DNA of 64,000 nt, taken from assembly GCA_020833645.1 (NCBI GenBank), contig JAJHRQ010000002.1, positions 82,280 to 146,279 of the forward strand. Reading direction: 5' to 3'. The notes under the pieces are model-generated. The model was not told the origin of the DNA. It ran no database searches and saw only the letters and a list, made by a program, of their open reading frames with translations. The DNA comes from Thermocrinis sp. Lineage in GTDB: Bacteria > Aquificota > Aquificia > Aquificales > Aquificaceae. Positions 55,170 through 64,000 of the stretch are shown in pieces. The stretch's first letter is position 1. Each line of letters opens with the position of its first letter. The position numbers and the translations under genes were made by a program.

Positions 55170-56349
55170 CGCCTAAATGCTTCATAACCGTTTCCATATC
55201 CTTGTCTCCCCTGCCGGAGAGGTTGAAGATCACTACGTCATCCTTGCTTAGCTTACTGGCTATTTCCACCACCTTCAGGACTGCGTGGGCTGGCTCCAGG
55301 GCAGGGATGATCCCCTCAAGCCTTGAGAGGAGCTTAAAGCCCTCCAGGGCTTCTTGGTCTGTAGCATAAACATACTCTGCCCTTCCGATCTCAAAAAGGT
55401 ACGCATGCTCTGGACCTACCCCCGGATAGTCAAGCCCCGCAGAGATGGAGTGGGTGGTCAAAATCTGCCCCTCTTCGTCTTGCAAAAAGAAGGACTTCAT
55501 TCCGTGCAAAATTCCCACCTGCCCTGCGTTAATGGATGCAGAATGCTTGCCCGTCTCAAGCCCAAGACCACCCGCCTCCACGCCCACAAGCCTAACCCCC
55601 TCATCCTCCACAAAGGGATAAAAAATTCCCATCGCATTGGAACCACCGCCCACACATGCAACCACCGCCTTGGGCAGTTTGCCCTCCTTTTCCAAAATCT
55701 GCTCCTTCGCCTCTTTACCTATCACGCTCTGAAAGTCTCTGACCATCATGGGAAAGGGATGGGGTCCCACCACAGAGCCTATTATGTAATGGGTAGTCTC
55801 CACGTTGGCAACCCAATCCCTCAGGGCTTCGTTTATGGCATCCTTTAGCGTCCTGCTTCCACTTTTGACTACCCTCACCTCCGCACCCAAGAGCTTCATC
55901 CTAAACACATTCAGCCTCTGCCTTTGGGCATCCTCCTCTCCCATATAAACCACACATTTCAAACCAAGCAAAGCACAGGCAGTGGCAGTAGCCACCCCAT
56001 GCTGACCTGCACCAGTTTCTGCGATTATTCTGTTTTTTCCCATCCTCTTGGCAAGCAGAGCCTGTCCGAGGGTGTTGTTGATCTTGTGGGCACCCGTATG
56101 CAAAAGGTCCTCCCTCTTTATGTATATCTTTGCCCCTCCCGCATACTCGGTCAGGTTCTTGGCAAAGTAAAGGGGCGTAGGTCTGCCCGCAAACTCTCTA
56201 AGGTAATACTCAAACTCTTGCCAAAAGCTTGGGTCCTCTTTAACCTTCTGGTATTCTTCTTCAAGTTCCTCTAAAGCGTACATCAAAGTCTCCGGCACAA
56301 ACCTTCCACCAAAGTTTCCAAAGTATCCTCTCTCGTTTGGCACCTTCAT
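55159..56349 (-). CDS. trpB: Tryptophan synthase beta subunit
   Basis: [42 protein letters not shown]; start at [11 protein letters not shown] rather than ORF start 56481. Confidence 0.96.
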   Translation of the reverse strand: MKVPNERGYFGNFGGRFVPETLMYALEELEEEYQKVKEDPSFWQEFEYYLREFAGRPTPLYFAKNLTEYAGGAKIYIKREDLLHTGAHKINNTLGQALLAKRMGKNRIIAETGAGQHGVATATACALLGLKCVVYMGEEDAQRQRLNVFRMKLLGAEVRVVKSGSRTLKDAINEALRDWVANVETTHYIIGSVVGPHPFPMMVRDFQSVIGKEAKEQILEKEGKLPKAVVACVGGGSNAMGIFYPFVEDEGVRLVGVEAGGLGLETGKHSASINAGQVGILHGMKSFFLQDEEGQILTTHSISAGLDYPGVGPEHAYLFEIGRAEYVYATDQEALEGFKLLSRLEGIIPALEPAHAVLKVVEIASKLSKDDVVIFNLSGRGDKDMETVMKHLGGEV

Positions 56350-56389
56350 AGCAAGGCTAATTATAAGGTATGTGGGTATAATATAGCCT

Positions 56390-59300
56390 ATGAATGCCCT
56401 AAAAAAATTCCAAGAGCTATTGAGGGACATTTTCCAGTTTGAAAGTTCAGACCTTGACTTTGGCATATACAGAATTCTCAACTACAAACGGGATGAAGTA
56501 GAAAAGTTTATAAACCAAAAACTGCCACAGATAATAGAGAATGCCTTTCAAAAGCACAAGAAAAACTTATCTGAGGACATACACGAAGAGTATGAAAGGG
56601 TAAGGAGGGAGATAGTAAGAACCCTCGGAGAAGATGCCTTTACACCAACCGGAGAGTTAAACCCTGTCTTTGCAAATACTAACATAGGACAGGAATATTT
56701 GCGAATAAAAGAACAAAAAGAGCTTTTAGAAAAGCTGGAGGAGATAAAAGAACAAGTTTATAACGACCTTTACTCTTTCTTCTCAAGGTTTTACGAAGAT
56801 GGAGATTTTATCCCACAGTACAGGTATTCAAAGGAGCCAAAATACAGCATACCCTACAACGGAGAAGAGGTAAAGCTTTACTGGGCAAACGCAGACCAAT
56901 ATTACATAAAAACGGGCATACTCTTTAGGGACTATACCTTTAGGGCAGGGGACAAAAAGGTAATCTTTAGGACCGTGTCCGCACGGGAGGAAATAAACAG
57001 CAACAAGGCAACAAAGCAAAGGTATTTTGTCTTGGATGAAGAGCCAATCCAAATAGACCAAGAAGGCATAATAATTAGATTTCAATACAGAGAACTGGGT
57101 GAAGAGGAGATAAGGCTTTACAAGGATAACGGAAATGGTCAGGAAATAGAACAAGAGGAGGAAAACGGAGGAAGGGGAAGAGGTATAAAACAGGAGAAGA
57201 TAAACGAGAAGATTTTTGAGAAATTAGAAAAAGATTTAAGGGAACTGTTCTCTAAGATAAAGGAGCTTCAGTATGCAATTGAAAGCTTACTAAAGGAACA
57301 AAGAAACCAACAACCCTTACTCCTTTATCACATAAACCGATTTACCGCAAAGAACACAAGGGACTACTTTATCCACAAAAACCTAAAGAAGTTTTTAATG
57401 GGACAGCTTGATTACTTTATAAAGTCTGAGGTTTTGAACTACGAAACCCTTTCGGAAGAAAAGTATTTAGACAAGCACATAACAAGGGCTAAGGTTGTTA
57501 AGGAAGTGGGAGAAAAGATTATAGACTTTTTGGCACAGATTGAGGATTTTCAGAAAAAACTTTGGGAAAAGAAAAAGTTTGTTATACAAACCCATTATGT
57601 GATTACCTTAGACAGGATTAAGGAATGGGCGGGCGAGGAGTTTTACAGGGAAGTTTTAAAAAGGGTTTTACAAAACAAAGCACAGCTTGAGGAGTGGGAA
57701 AGGCTTGGCTTTGGAAGGTTTGAAAGGGAAGAGGATTTAGAGGGCAAAAAGCTACCCATTGACACGGGATACTTTGATGAGAGGTTTAAGTGGGAGCTTT
57801 TGGAGAGGATAAGCGAAAAGGTTAATCTGGATGATGCACTGGATGGGCTTTTGATAAAGAGCGAAAACTGGCAGGCTTTGAATACGATTTTGAATAAGTA
57901 TAAAGAAAAAGTCCAAACCATATACATTGACCCACCCTTTAACAAGGAGCAAGACGCAGACTATTTATACAATGTGAAGTATAAGGACTCCACTTGGATT
58001 GCAATGCTTGAAAATAGACTAAGGCTTGCAAAGGAGCTTTTAAACGAAAGGGGGAGCATTTTTGTTAGGTGTGATTACAACGGGAATATGTATGTTAGGC
58101 TTTTGATGAATGAGATTTTTGGAGAGGAGAATTTTAGGAATGAGATTGTGGTTAATAGAATTGTTAAAAAAGGTTTTGGAGCTGATAGATTCCCGACAGC
58201 TATAGATTCACTTTTTTATTTTGTGAAGTCAGATAAGTTTCTCTTCAAGGGATATAGAAAACTTTTGGATAAACCAAAAGAACCTTGGTGGCATGATATG
58301 ACTTCTATGACTGCTGGTAGAAGAGGAGGAGAACCGAGAATTATATTTGGTAAAAAACTATATCCACCTCCAGGGAGAGCTTGGACCTTTAGCCAAGAGA
58401 AAATAGAACAGATGGAAAAAGAGGGTAGAATCAGAATTAGGTGTGGTGTATGCGGATACACACATTATAGTGGTAAATGGGACAAATGTCCAAAATGTGG
58501 AGAGGAAAAAGAAAGGGTTGATTATTTAGTTATTACTGATGGAAGAGAACCTATTGATAATGATTGGACAGACATTCCTGGTTATTCCTTTGGCTGGGAT
58601 TTCCCAACCGAAAACTCCGAAATCCTTCTCAAGCGTGTTATAGAATCCACATCCGAAGAAGGCGACTTGGTTATGGACTTCTTTTTGGGAAGTGGGACAA
58701 CAACCGCGGTAGCCCATAAGCTTAAAAGAAAATGGATTGGTGTGGAGATGGGGGAGCATTTTTGGACTGTGGTTATGCCGAGGATGAAAAAGGTTTTAGC
58801 CTACGATAAATCTGGCATTTCCAAAGAAAAGGATGTTAAAGAAAAATACAACGAGCGGACTGCGGGGGGATTTTTTAAATACATCATTCTTGAACAATAC
58901 GAAGACACCCTTGATAACCTTGAGCTAAAGGAAAGCAAACCACACAAAGACTTTTTCAAAGATGACTACCTTATTAAATACTTCCTTGAGCTTGAAACAA
59001 GGGATGACCCACACCTTTTGAACATCTCAATGTTAAAAGACCCATACAACTACAAACTAAAGGTTAATCTTTCCGAAGTGGGAGAGCCAAAAGAAATGGC
59101 GGTGGATGTGATAGAGACTTTTAACTACTTGCTTGGGCTAAAGGTAAACAAATTAATGCGTAAAGAAAAGGAAGGGAACACATACACGTTTGTATTGGGA
59201 GAAAGGGAGGGCAAAAGTGTGGCGGTGGTTTGGAGGGTTTATTCGGAGGAATGGACGGAGGAGGATTACAAAAAGGACAGGGATTTTATAGAGGAGGTTT

Positions 59301-59428
59301 TGAAGGAGTTTAACCCGGAGATTATATACATAAACGGACAGCATGCCTTAGCCTTTGAAAGCTTTAAGCCTGATGTCCGAAACGTAGAACCTGAATTCAA
59401 AAGGCTTATGTTTAGCCATGAACATTGA
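56390..59428 (+). CDS. Type III-like DNA methyltransferase (beta-class order), 1012 aa
   Basis: [42 protein letters not shown] then [25 protein letters not shown]; zinc-ribbon [22 protein letters not shown] between them. Confidence 0.9.
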   Translation: MNALKKFQELLRDIFQFESSDLDFGIYRILNYKRDEVEKFINQKLPQIIENAFQKHKKNLSEDIHEEYERVRREIVRTLGEDAFTPTGELNPVFANTNIGQEYLRIKEQKELLEKLEEIKEQVYNDLYSFFSRFYEDGDFIPQYRYSKEPKYSIPYNGEEVKLYWANADQYYIKTGILFRDYTFRAGDKKVIFRTVSAREEINSNKATKQRYFVLDEEPIQIDQEGIIIRFQYRELGEEEIRLYKDNGNGQEIEQEEENGGRGRGIKQEKINEKIFEKLEKDLRELFSKIKELQYAIESLLKEQRNQQPLLLYHINRFTAKNTRDYFIHKNLKKFLMGQLDYFIKSEVLNYETLSEEKYLDKHITRAKVVKEVGEKIIDFLAQIEDFQKKLWEKKKFVIQTHYVITLDRIKEWAGEEFYREVLKRVLQNKAQLEEWERLGFGRFEREEDLEGKKLPIDTGYFDERFKWELLERISEKVNLDDALDGLLIKSENWQALNTILNKYKEKVQTIYIDPPFNKEQDADYLYNVKYKDSTWIAMLENRLRLAKELLNERGSIFVRCDYNGNMYVRLLMNEIFGEENFRNEIVVNRIVKKGFGADRFPTAIDSLFYFVKSDKFLFKGYRKLLDKPKEPWWHDMTSMTAGRRGGEPRIIFGKKLYPPPGRAWTFSQEKIEQMEKEGRIRIRCGVCGYTHYSGKWDKCPKCGEEKERVDYLVITDGREPIDNDWTDIPGYSFGWDFPTENSEILLKRVIESTSEEGDLVMDFFLGSGTTTAVAHKLKRKWIGVEMGEHFWTVVMPRMKKVLAYDKSGISKEKDVKEKYNERTAGGFFKYIILEQYEDTLDNLELKESKPHKDFFKDDYLIKYFLELETRDDPHLLNISMLKDPYNYKLKVNLSEVGEPKEMAVDVIETFNYLLGLKVNKLMRKEKEGNTYTFVLGEREGKSVAVVWRVYSEEWTEEDYKKDRDFIEEVLKEFNPEIIYINGQHALAFESFKPDVRNVEPEFKRLMFSHEH

Positions 59429-62400
59429 AAAGTATTTGGTCTTAAACAAGTATTTTTTACGGCTTTTTGGTGAAGAGGATAACAGAGGGCTTTTGAGATA
59501 TCTAAAAAGTGTGGAAGAGGGCGAAAGGGATGGTCTAACGAACTTTGCCATAAATCTTATGACAAAGGAGGGAGTAAGACTTCCAAAGGATGAGCTAAAA
59601 AGATACGACCAAAACATACAGGAATACCTACGGAAAATAAACCAAAGCAGACCGGAAAGGATAAGGCTTAAATACTTTCAATACCTGGCGGTTTTGTTCA
59701 CGGAGATATTCTTAGACAGGTTAAAAAACCGAAAGTGGGAGTTTTTGGCGGAGTTAAACGATTTTGTTATTAGTAATAGTTTGGAGAAAAAGGTAAGAGA
59801 GACCGTCGGCGAATTTTCGGAAGAGGACCTTAAAAAGCTTGCCTTTTGGATGGCAACAGGGTCTGGCAAAACCCTCATAATGCACATAAACTATTTGCAG
59901 TTTTTGAGGTATAAACCCTTTGAACCGGATAACATTTTGTTAATCACTCCCAACGAGGGGCTTTCCAAACAGCATTACGAGGAAATGCAGAAAAGCGGTA
60001 TTCCATGCAGGCTTTACAGCGAAAGCGGGAGTTCAAGCGGACGAAGGGAACACGAAGTTTTGATAATAGAGATCACAAAGTTGGCGGAAAACACAAGGGG
60101 AAGGGGAAGGTCTATACACATTTCCGCCTTCGAGGGGAAAAATCTTATCTTTGTGGATGAGGGGCATAAGGGCAAAAGGTCTGAAGAGAAGAAGTGGGCA
60201 AAGCTTAGGGACAAGCTTATTGAAAAGGGTTTTGCCTTTGAATACAGTGCCACCTTTGGGCAGATATTAGACAAGGAGGATATCCTAAAGGAGTACGCAA
60301 AGGCTATAATCTTTGATTACTCTTACAAATACTTTTACCTTGATGGCTACGGAAAGGACTTTTGGGTGCTAAACATCAAAAACTCAAAGATTGATGACTT
60401 TACAGAAATGGCTTTTTGTGCAAACCTTTTGGACTTTTACCAACAGCTTTTGGTTTATGAAGAAAAAAGAAGGATTGCCAGAGAGCATAACATAGAAAAA
60501 CCACTTTGGATATTCGTAGGTTCCACCGTGTCGGGCAAAAACATAGACTCAGACATAGTAAAGGTTTTGGACCTTGTAAGAAATAGCTTAAACAGGGATT
60601 GGCTGAAGGAGAGGATTGACAAAATCCTAAACGGAGAGTTTAAAAACGAAAAGGGAGAGGATATTTTTAGGCATAAGTTTGAAAGGTTAAGAAGGGGCTT
60701 TGATTTGGAGGACCTTTACGAAAAGGTTTTCAACGGTAGGGGGAAGCTGAGGGTTCTTGAGATAAAGAGGGCGGAGGGAGAGTTTGGGCTAAGGCTTGGA
60801 GAGAACGCATACTTTGGCGTGGTAAATATTGGGGATGTGTCTGCCTTTAAAAAGCTACTAAAAGAGAAGGGCTTTGAGATAGAGCAGGACGCAATAAGTG
60901 ATTCTCTCTTTGATAGCATAAAAAGGGAAAACTCCACCATTAACATACTCATCGGTTCCAAAAAGTTCATAGAGGGTTGGGATACTTGGAGGGTCTCCTG
61001 TATGGGACTTTTGAACATCGGAAAGGGCGAAGGTCCGCAGATCATCCAGCTTTTTGGAAGGGGCGTAAGGCTAAAGGGCAAAAACCTTTCCCTCAAAAGG
61101 TCTGGCAATCCTGAAATCTCAACCCTTGAAACTTTAAAGATATACGGCATATCCGCAGACTACATAGGTAAGTTTTTGTCCGCCATAAAGAAAGAAGAGG
61201 TGGAGTTTGAAGAAATAAAGGTGCCTGTGCGTGTGTTAAACAGAGAGATTTGGAAGGACTTTCCTTATCCTACCAAAGATGAAAGCAAAAAATTTGAAAG
61301 GGAGAGGGTTTTGTGCTTAAGGTTAGATACAATTTCTGCTTCTATGAACCTGGTGCCAAGCATAGCGGTCTATATGGCACAGGAGCGAAGGGAAGATGTC
61401 CAATCTTCTGAAGTTGAAACTGAGACTGCGTCAAAAAGCATCGCAGACCTTGTGAATATAGAGCTGTTTGATTGGACGAGGATCTATACGGAGCTTTTGG
61501 AGTTCAAGAAAGAGAGGGGTTACTTAAACCTTAGCTTTGATTTGGAAACTTTAAAGGAAATCCTAAAAGAAAGATGCAAAGTTATTGTGCCAAACGACTT
61601 TAAAGTAAAGGACTTGGAAGATTTGAAGAATTTGGAAAACATGGCCATTTCCCTTCTGAAAAGCTACATAGATAAGTTTTACAAGAGGGAGAAGGGTAGG
61701 TTTGAAAAGGACATTATAACTTACAAGCCTGCGGGAAAGCAATTAAGCCTGTTTAGATTGGCTTCTGATAAGGTGGAATACTATACGCTGACAGTGCCTG
61801 CGAAAGAACAAAAATTGATTGAAAAGATAAAAGAAATCGTTGAAAATATGGATGCCCTTTTGGATGAACACAAGGAAAAAGATATATTGCCAAGGATTGT
61901 TATAGATAATTCTGTCTTTGTTCCACTGCTTTTGGAAAAGGAAGGTATAAACATTTCTCCACCCGCATTGAACAGGGGAGAGAAGAGGTTTTTGGAAGGT
62001 TTGAGGGATTATTTAGATAAACACCCAGAAATTTTGGATAAATACCACATAGTTTTACTGAGGAACGAGGCAAGGGAAGGGGTGGGCTTTATGCTTGACT
62101 GGGGAGAGTTTTATCCTGACTTTATCCTTTGGATAAGAGAAAAGAATGGAAACATAATTTACATAGTCTTCGTGGAGCCAAAGGGACTAAAGATGCTGGG
62201 AGATTTGCTTAATAATGAGAAGATTATTTTCCTTTCGGAGGGATTGAGGGAAACCCTTAGAAAGCAATACGAAAACTGGCAAGTGGAGGTAAAGGGTTTT
62301 GTTCTTTCTACCACTCCTTACGAAGAATTGCGGAGAGGTCAAGCAAGCGAGAAATCTAAATCCCAAGAGGAATACGAGGAGAAAAATATACTATTTTTAG

Positions 62401-62450
62401 AGGATCAGTATTGGGCTGAGAAGTTTTTTAAAAGGGTTTTGCATGCATAA
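59418..62450 (+). CDS. Type III-like restriction subunit: DEAD/DEAH helicase with C-terminal PD-ExK-like nuclease
   Basis: MATGSGKTLIMH, FVDEGHKGKRSEEKKW, EYSATFGQ, QLFGRGVRLKGKN; C-terminal YPDFILWIREKNGNIIYIVFVEPKG. Confidence 0.88.
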   Translation: MNIEKYLVLNKYFLRLFGEEDNRGLLRYLKSVEEGERDGLTNFAINLMTKEGVRLPKDELKRYDQNIQEYLRKINQSRPERIRLKYFQYLAVLFTEIFLDRLKNRKWEFLAELNDFVISNSLEKKVRETVGEFSEEDLKKLAFWMATGSGKTLIMHINYLQFLRYKPFEPDNILLITPNEGLSKQHYEEMQKSGIPCRLYSESGSSSGRREHEVLIIEITKLAENTRGRGRSIHISAFEGKNLIFVDEGHKGKRSEEKKWAKLRDKLIEKGFAFEYSATFGQILDKEDILKEYAKAIIFDYSYKYFYLDGYGKDFWVLNIKNSKIDDFTEMAFCANLLDFYQQLLVYEEKRRIAREHNIEKPLWIFVGSTVSGKNIDSDIVKVLDLVRNSLNRDWLKERIDKILNGEFKNEKGEDIFRHKFERLRRGFDLEDLYEKVFNGRGKLRVLEIKRAEGEFGLRLGENAYFGVVNIGDVSAFKKLLKEKGFEIEQDAISDSLFDSIKRENSTINILIGSKKFIEGWDTWRVSCMGLLNIGKGEGPQIIQLFGRGVRLKGKNLSLKRSGNPEISTLETLKIYGISADYIGKFLSAIKKEEVEFEEIKVPVRVLNREIWKDFPYPTKDESKKFERERVLCLRLDTISASMNLVPSIAVYMAQERREDVQSSEVETETASKSIADLVNIELFDWTRIYTELLEFKKERGYLNLSFDLETLKEILKERCKVIVPNDFKVKDLEDLKNLENMAISLLKSYIDKFYKREKGRFEKDIITYKPAGKQLSLFRLASDKVEYYTLTVPAKEQKLIEKIKEIVENMDALLDEHKEKDILPRIVIDNSVFVPLLLEKEGINISPPALNRGEKRFLEGLRDYLDKHPEILDKYHIVLLRNEAREGVGFMLDWGEFYPDFILWIREKNGNIIYIVFVEPKGLKMLGDLLNNEKIIFLSEGLRETLRKQYENWQVEVKGFVLSTTPYEELRRGQASEKSKSQEEYEEKNILFLEDQYWAEKFFKRVLHA

Positions 62451-62492
62451 CATAAATAGAAAATCCAAGCATCTTGGCTTATTATATTTTTC

Positions 62493-63818
62493 ATGCAGGA
62501 GTTGAAAAGCTACGCAGAGGAGAAGGTAGAAAAGGCAAGGAAGGTCCTTAGGATTTTGAGTTCCATTCCCACCGAGGTGAAAAACCGCACCCTTCTGAGG
62601 GCGGCGGAGCTTTTGGACAAGAGGCGAGAATACATAAAGGAAGAGAACAAAAAGGATATAGCCTTTGCAGAATCTCAGGGGCTATCTCCCGCTTTGCTGG
62701 ACCGACTGCTTCTGAACGACAAGAGGATTGACGGTATGATAAAGGTTCTAAGGGATGTGGCAAGCCTGCCGGACCCAGTGGGAGAGATCACCCGCATGTG
62801 GCAACTTCCCAACGGGCTAAAGGTAGGAAGGATGAGGGTGCCCTTGGGAGTGATATTCATCGTTTACGAGGCAAGACCAAACGTAACCATAGAGGCGGGC
62901 TCTCTGTGCATAAAATCCTCCAATGCGGTAATCCTAAGGGGTGGAAAGGAAGCCATAAACTCCAACAGGGCTTTGGTGGAAATCCTCAGGGAAGCATCTG
63001 CCATGGAGGGCTTTCCAGAAGAAGCCATCCAGTTTATAGACAGACCCGAAAGAGAGATTGTCTGGGAAATTTTGCAGATGGAAGGCAAAGTGGATGTTGC
63101 CATTCCGAGGGGTGGGGAAAGCTTGATAAGGGCTGTGGCAGAAAAGGCAAAGGTACCCGTCATAAAGCATTACAAGGGGGTTTGCAACATATACGTGGAT
63201 GAGGAAGCAGACTTAGAAAAGGCTTACCACATAGTCTACAACGCAAAGGTTCAAAGACCTTCCGTTTGCAACGCAGTGGAAAATCTGATAATACACCGAA
63301 AGATCCTAAACACCTTCTTCCCAAAGATGGCATACATCTTAGGAAAGGCTGGGGTGGAGCTCAGATGCGACGAGGATAGTTTAAAGGTTATAAAGTCTGA
63401 CCCAAGGCTCTCCTTTGTAAAGGCAGTGCCCGCCACAGAGGAGGACTACTACGAGGAATTTTTGGACCTAATACTTGCGGTAAAGGTGGTGGATAGCTTG
63501 GAGGAGGCTGTAGACTTTATAGAAACCTACGGTTCCAAGCACTCGGATGCCATAATTACCGAAAACTACACCAAGGCGATGAAGTTTCTTACAGAGGTTG
63601 ATTCTGCAGCGGTTTATGTGAACGCATCCACAAGGTTTACCGACGGCAACGAGTTTGGGCTTGGTGCGGAGATGGGCATATCTACCGATAAAATCCACGC
63701 AAGGGGTCCCATGGCTCTGGAGGAACTAACCATCCAGAAGTTTATCATCTTTGGCAACGGACAGGTTAGGGATAACTTTAAAGTCCCAGAAGAGCTTTTA
63801 AAGGAGTGGAAGGACTGA
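62493..63818 (+). CDS. proA: Glutamate-5-semialdehyde dehydrogenase (gamma-glutamyl phosphate reductase)
   Basis: [56 protein letters not shown]. Confidence 0.97.
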   Translation: MQELKSYAEEKVEKARKVLRILSSIPTEVKNRTLLRAAELLDKRREYIKEENKKDIAFAESQGLSPALLDRLLLNDKRIDGMIKVLRDVASLPDPVGEITRMWQLPNGLKVGRMRVPLGVIFIVYEARPNVTIEAGSLCIKSSNAVILRGGKEAINSNRALVEILREASAMEGFPEEAIQFIDRPEREIVWEILQMEGKVDVAIPRGGESLIRAVAEKAKVPVIKHYKGVCNIYVDEEADLEKAYHIVYNAKVQRPSVCNAVENLIIHRKILNTFFPKMAYILGKAGVELRCDEDSLKVIKSDPRLSFVKAVPATEEDYYEEFLDLILAVKVVDSLEEAVDFIETYGSKHSDAIITENYTKAMKFLTEVDSAAVYVNASTRFTDGNEFGLGAEMGISTDKIHARGPMALEELTIQKFIIFGNGQVRDNFKVPEELLKEWKD

Positions 63819-63819
63819 G

Positions 63820-64000
63820 ATGGAGACAGTTTTAGCCTTTTTGGTTTTGGTAGGCATTCTTATTTGGTTTCATGAGTTGGGGCACTTTTTGTTTGCTAAG
63901 CTCTTTGGAGTTAAGGTGGAGGTCTTCTCCGTTGGCTTTGGTCCTGTTTTGTTTAAAAAACAGTGGGGAGAGACCGAATACAGGCTCTCCGCAATTCCTC
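63820..64000 (+). CDS. rseP: RseP-like M50 zinc metalloprotease (3' truncated by window edge)
   Basis: [47 protein letters not shown]. Confidence 0.88.
   Translation, partial: METVLAFLVLVGILIWFHELGHFLFAKLFGVKVEVFSVGFGPVLFKKQWGETEYRLSAIP

Noticed and set aside
56350-56481. N-terminal extension of trpB ORF into mod
   Set aside because: TrpB starts [11 protein letters not shown]; the extension is antisense to mod
62461-62492. CCAAG-CAT-CTTGG hairpin after the restriction gene as a terminator
   Set aside because: Stem only 5 bp and the following AT tract doubles as the proA -10; insufficient support

Overview
Window from a bacterial chromosome that looks like Aquificales/Aquificaceae (Hydrogenobacter/Thermocrinis/Aquifex type; lineage inferred from gene content, split carB and short metG, not proven). 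It is densely packed: about 55 protein genes, mostly housekeeping. They include yidC, hldD, a phoR-like kinase, phoU, tmk, glgA, rfaE2, a split carB, nadC, glgP, gmhA, nadK, trpS, metG, thiO, fabD, gatA, tsaB, an amidase, queE, infB, hemL, slt, rpoZ, gmk, mrdA, mreDCB, proS, dprA, comEC, trpB, proA and rseP. There is one clear RNA gene (SRP RNA, minus strand, next to metG). No tRNA, rRNA or CRISPR array was seen. Accessory or unusual content: (1) a 308-bp MITE-like element with 17-bp terminal inverted repeats and a perfect 12-bp target duplication at the 3' end of phoR, with a promoter and strongly structured interior; (2) a bd-superfamily oxidase pair whose subunit I ends in a c-type cytochrome domain; (3) a type III-like restriction-modification pair with a zinc-ribbon in the methylase specificity region; (4) three genes with reading-frame lesions (glgP, a Ser/Thr kinase, a Lon-like protease); (5) a recurrent architecture in which a -10 hexamer lies only 6-10 nt before the start codon, suggesting widespread leaderless transcripts, twice with palindromic bidirectional -10 elements; (6) convergent gene pairs whose 3' ends nearly always overlap.
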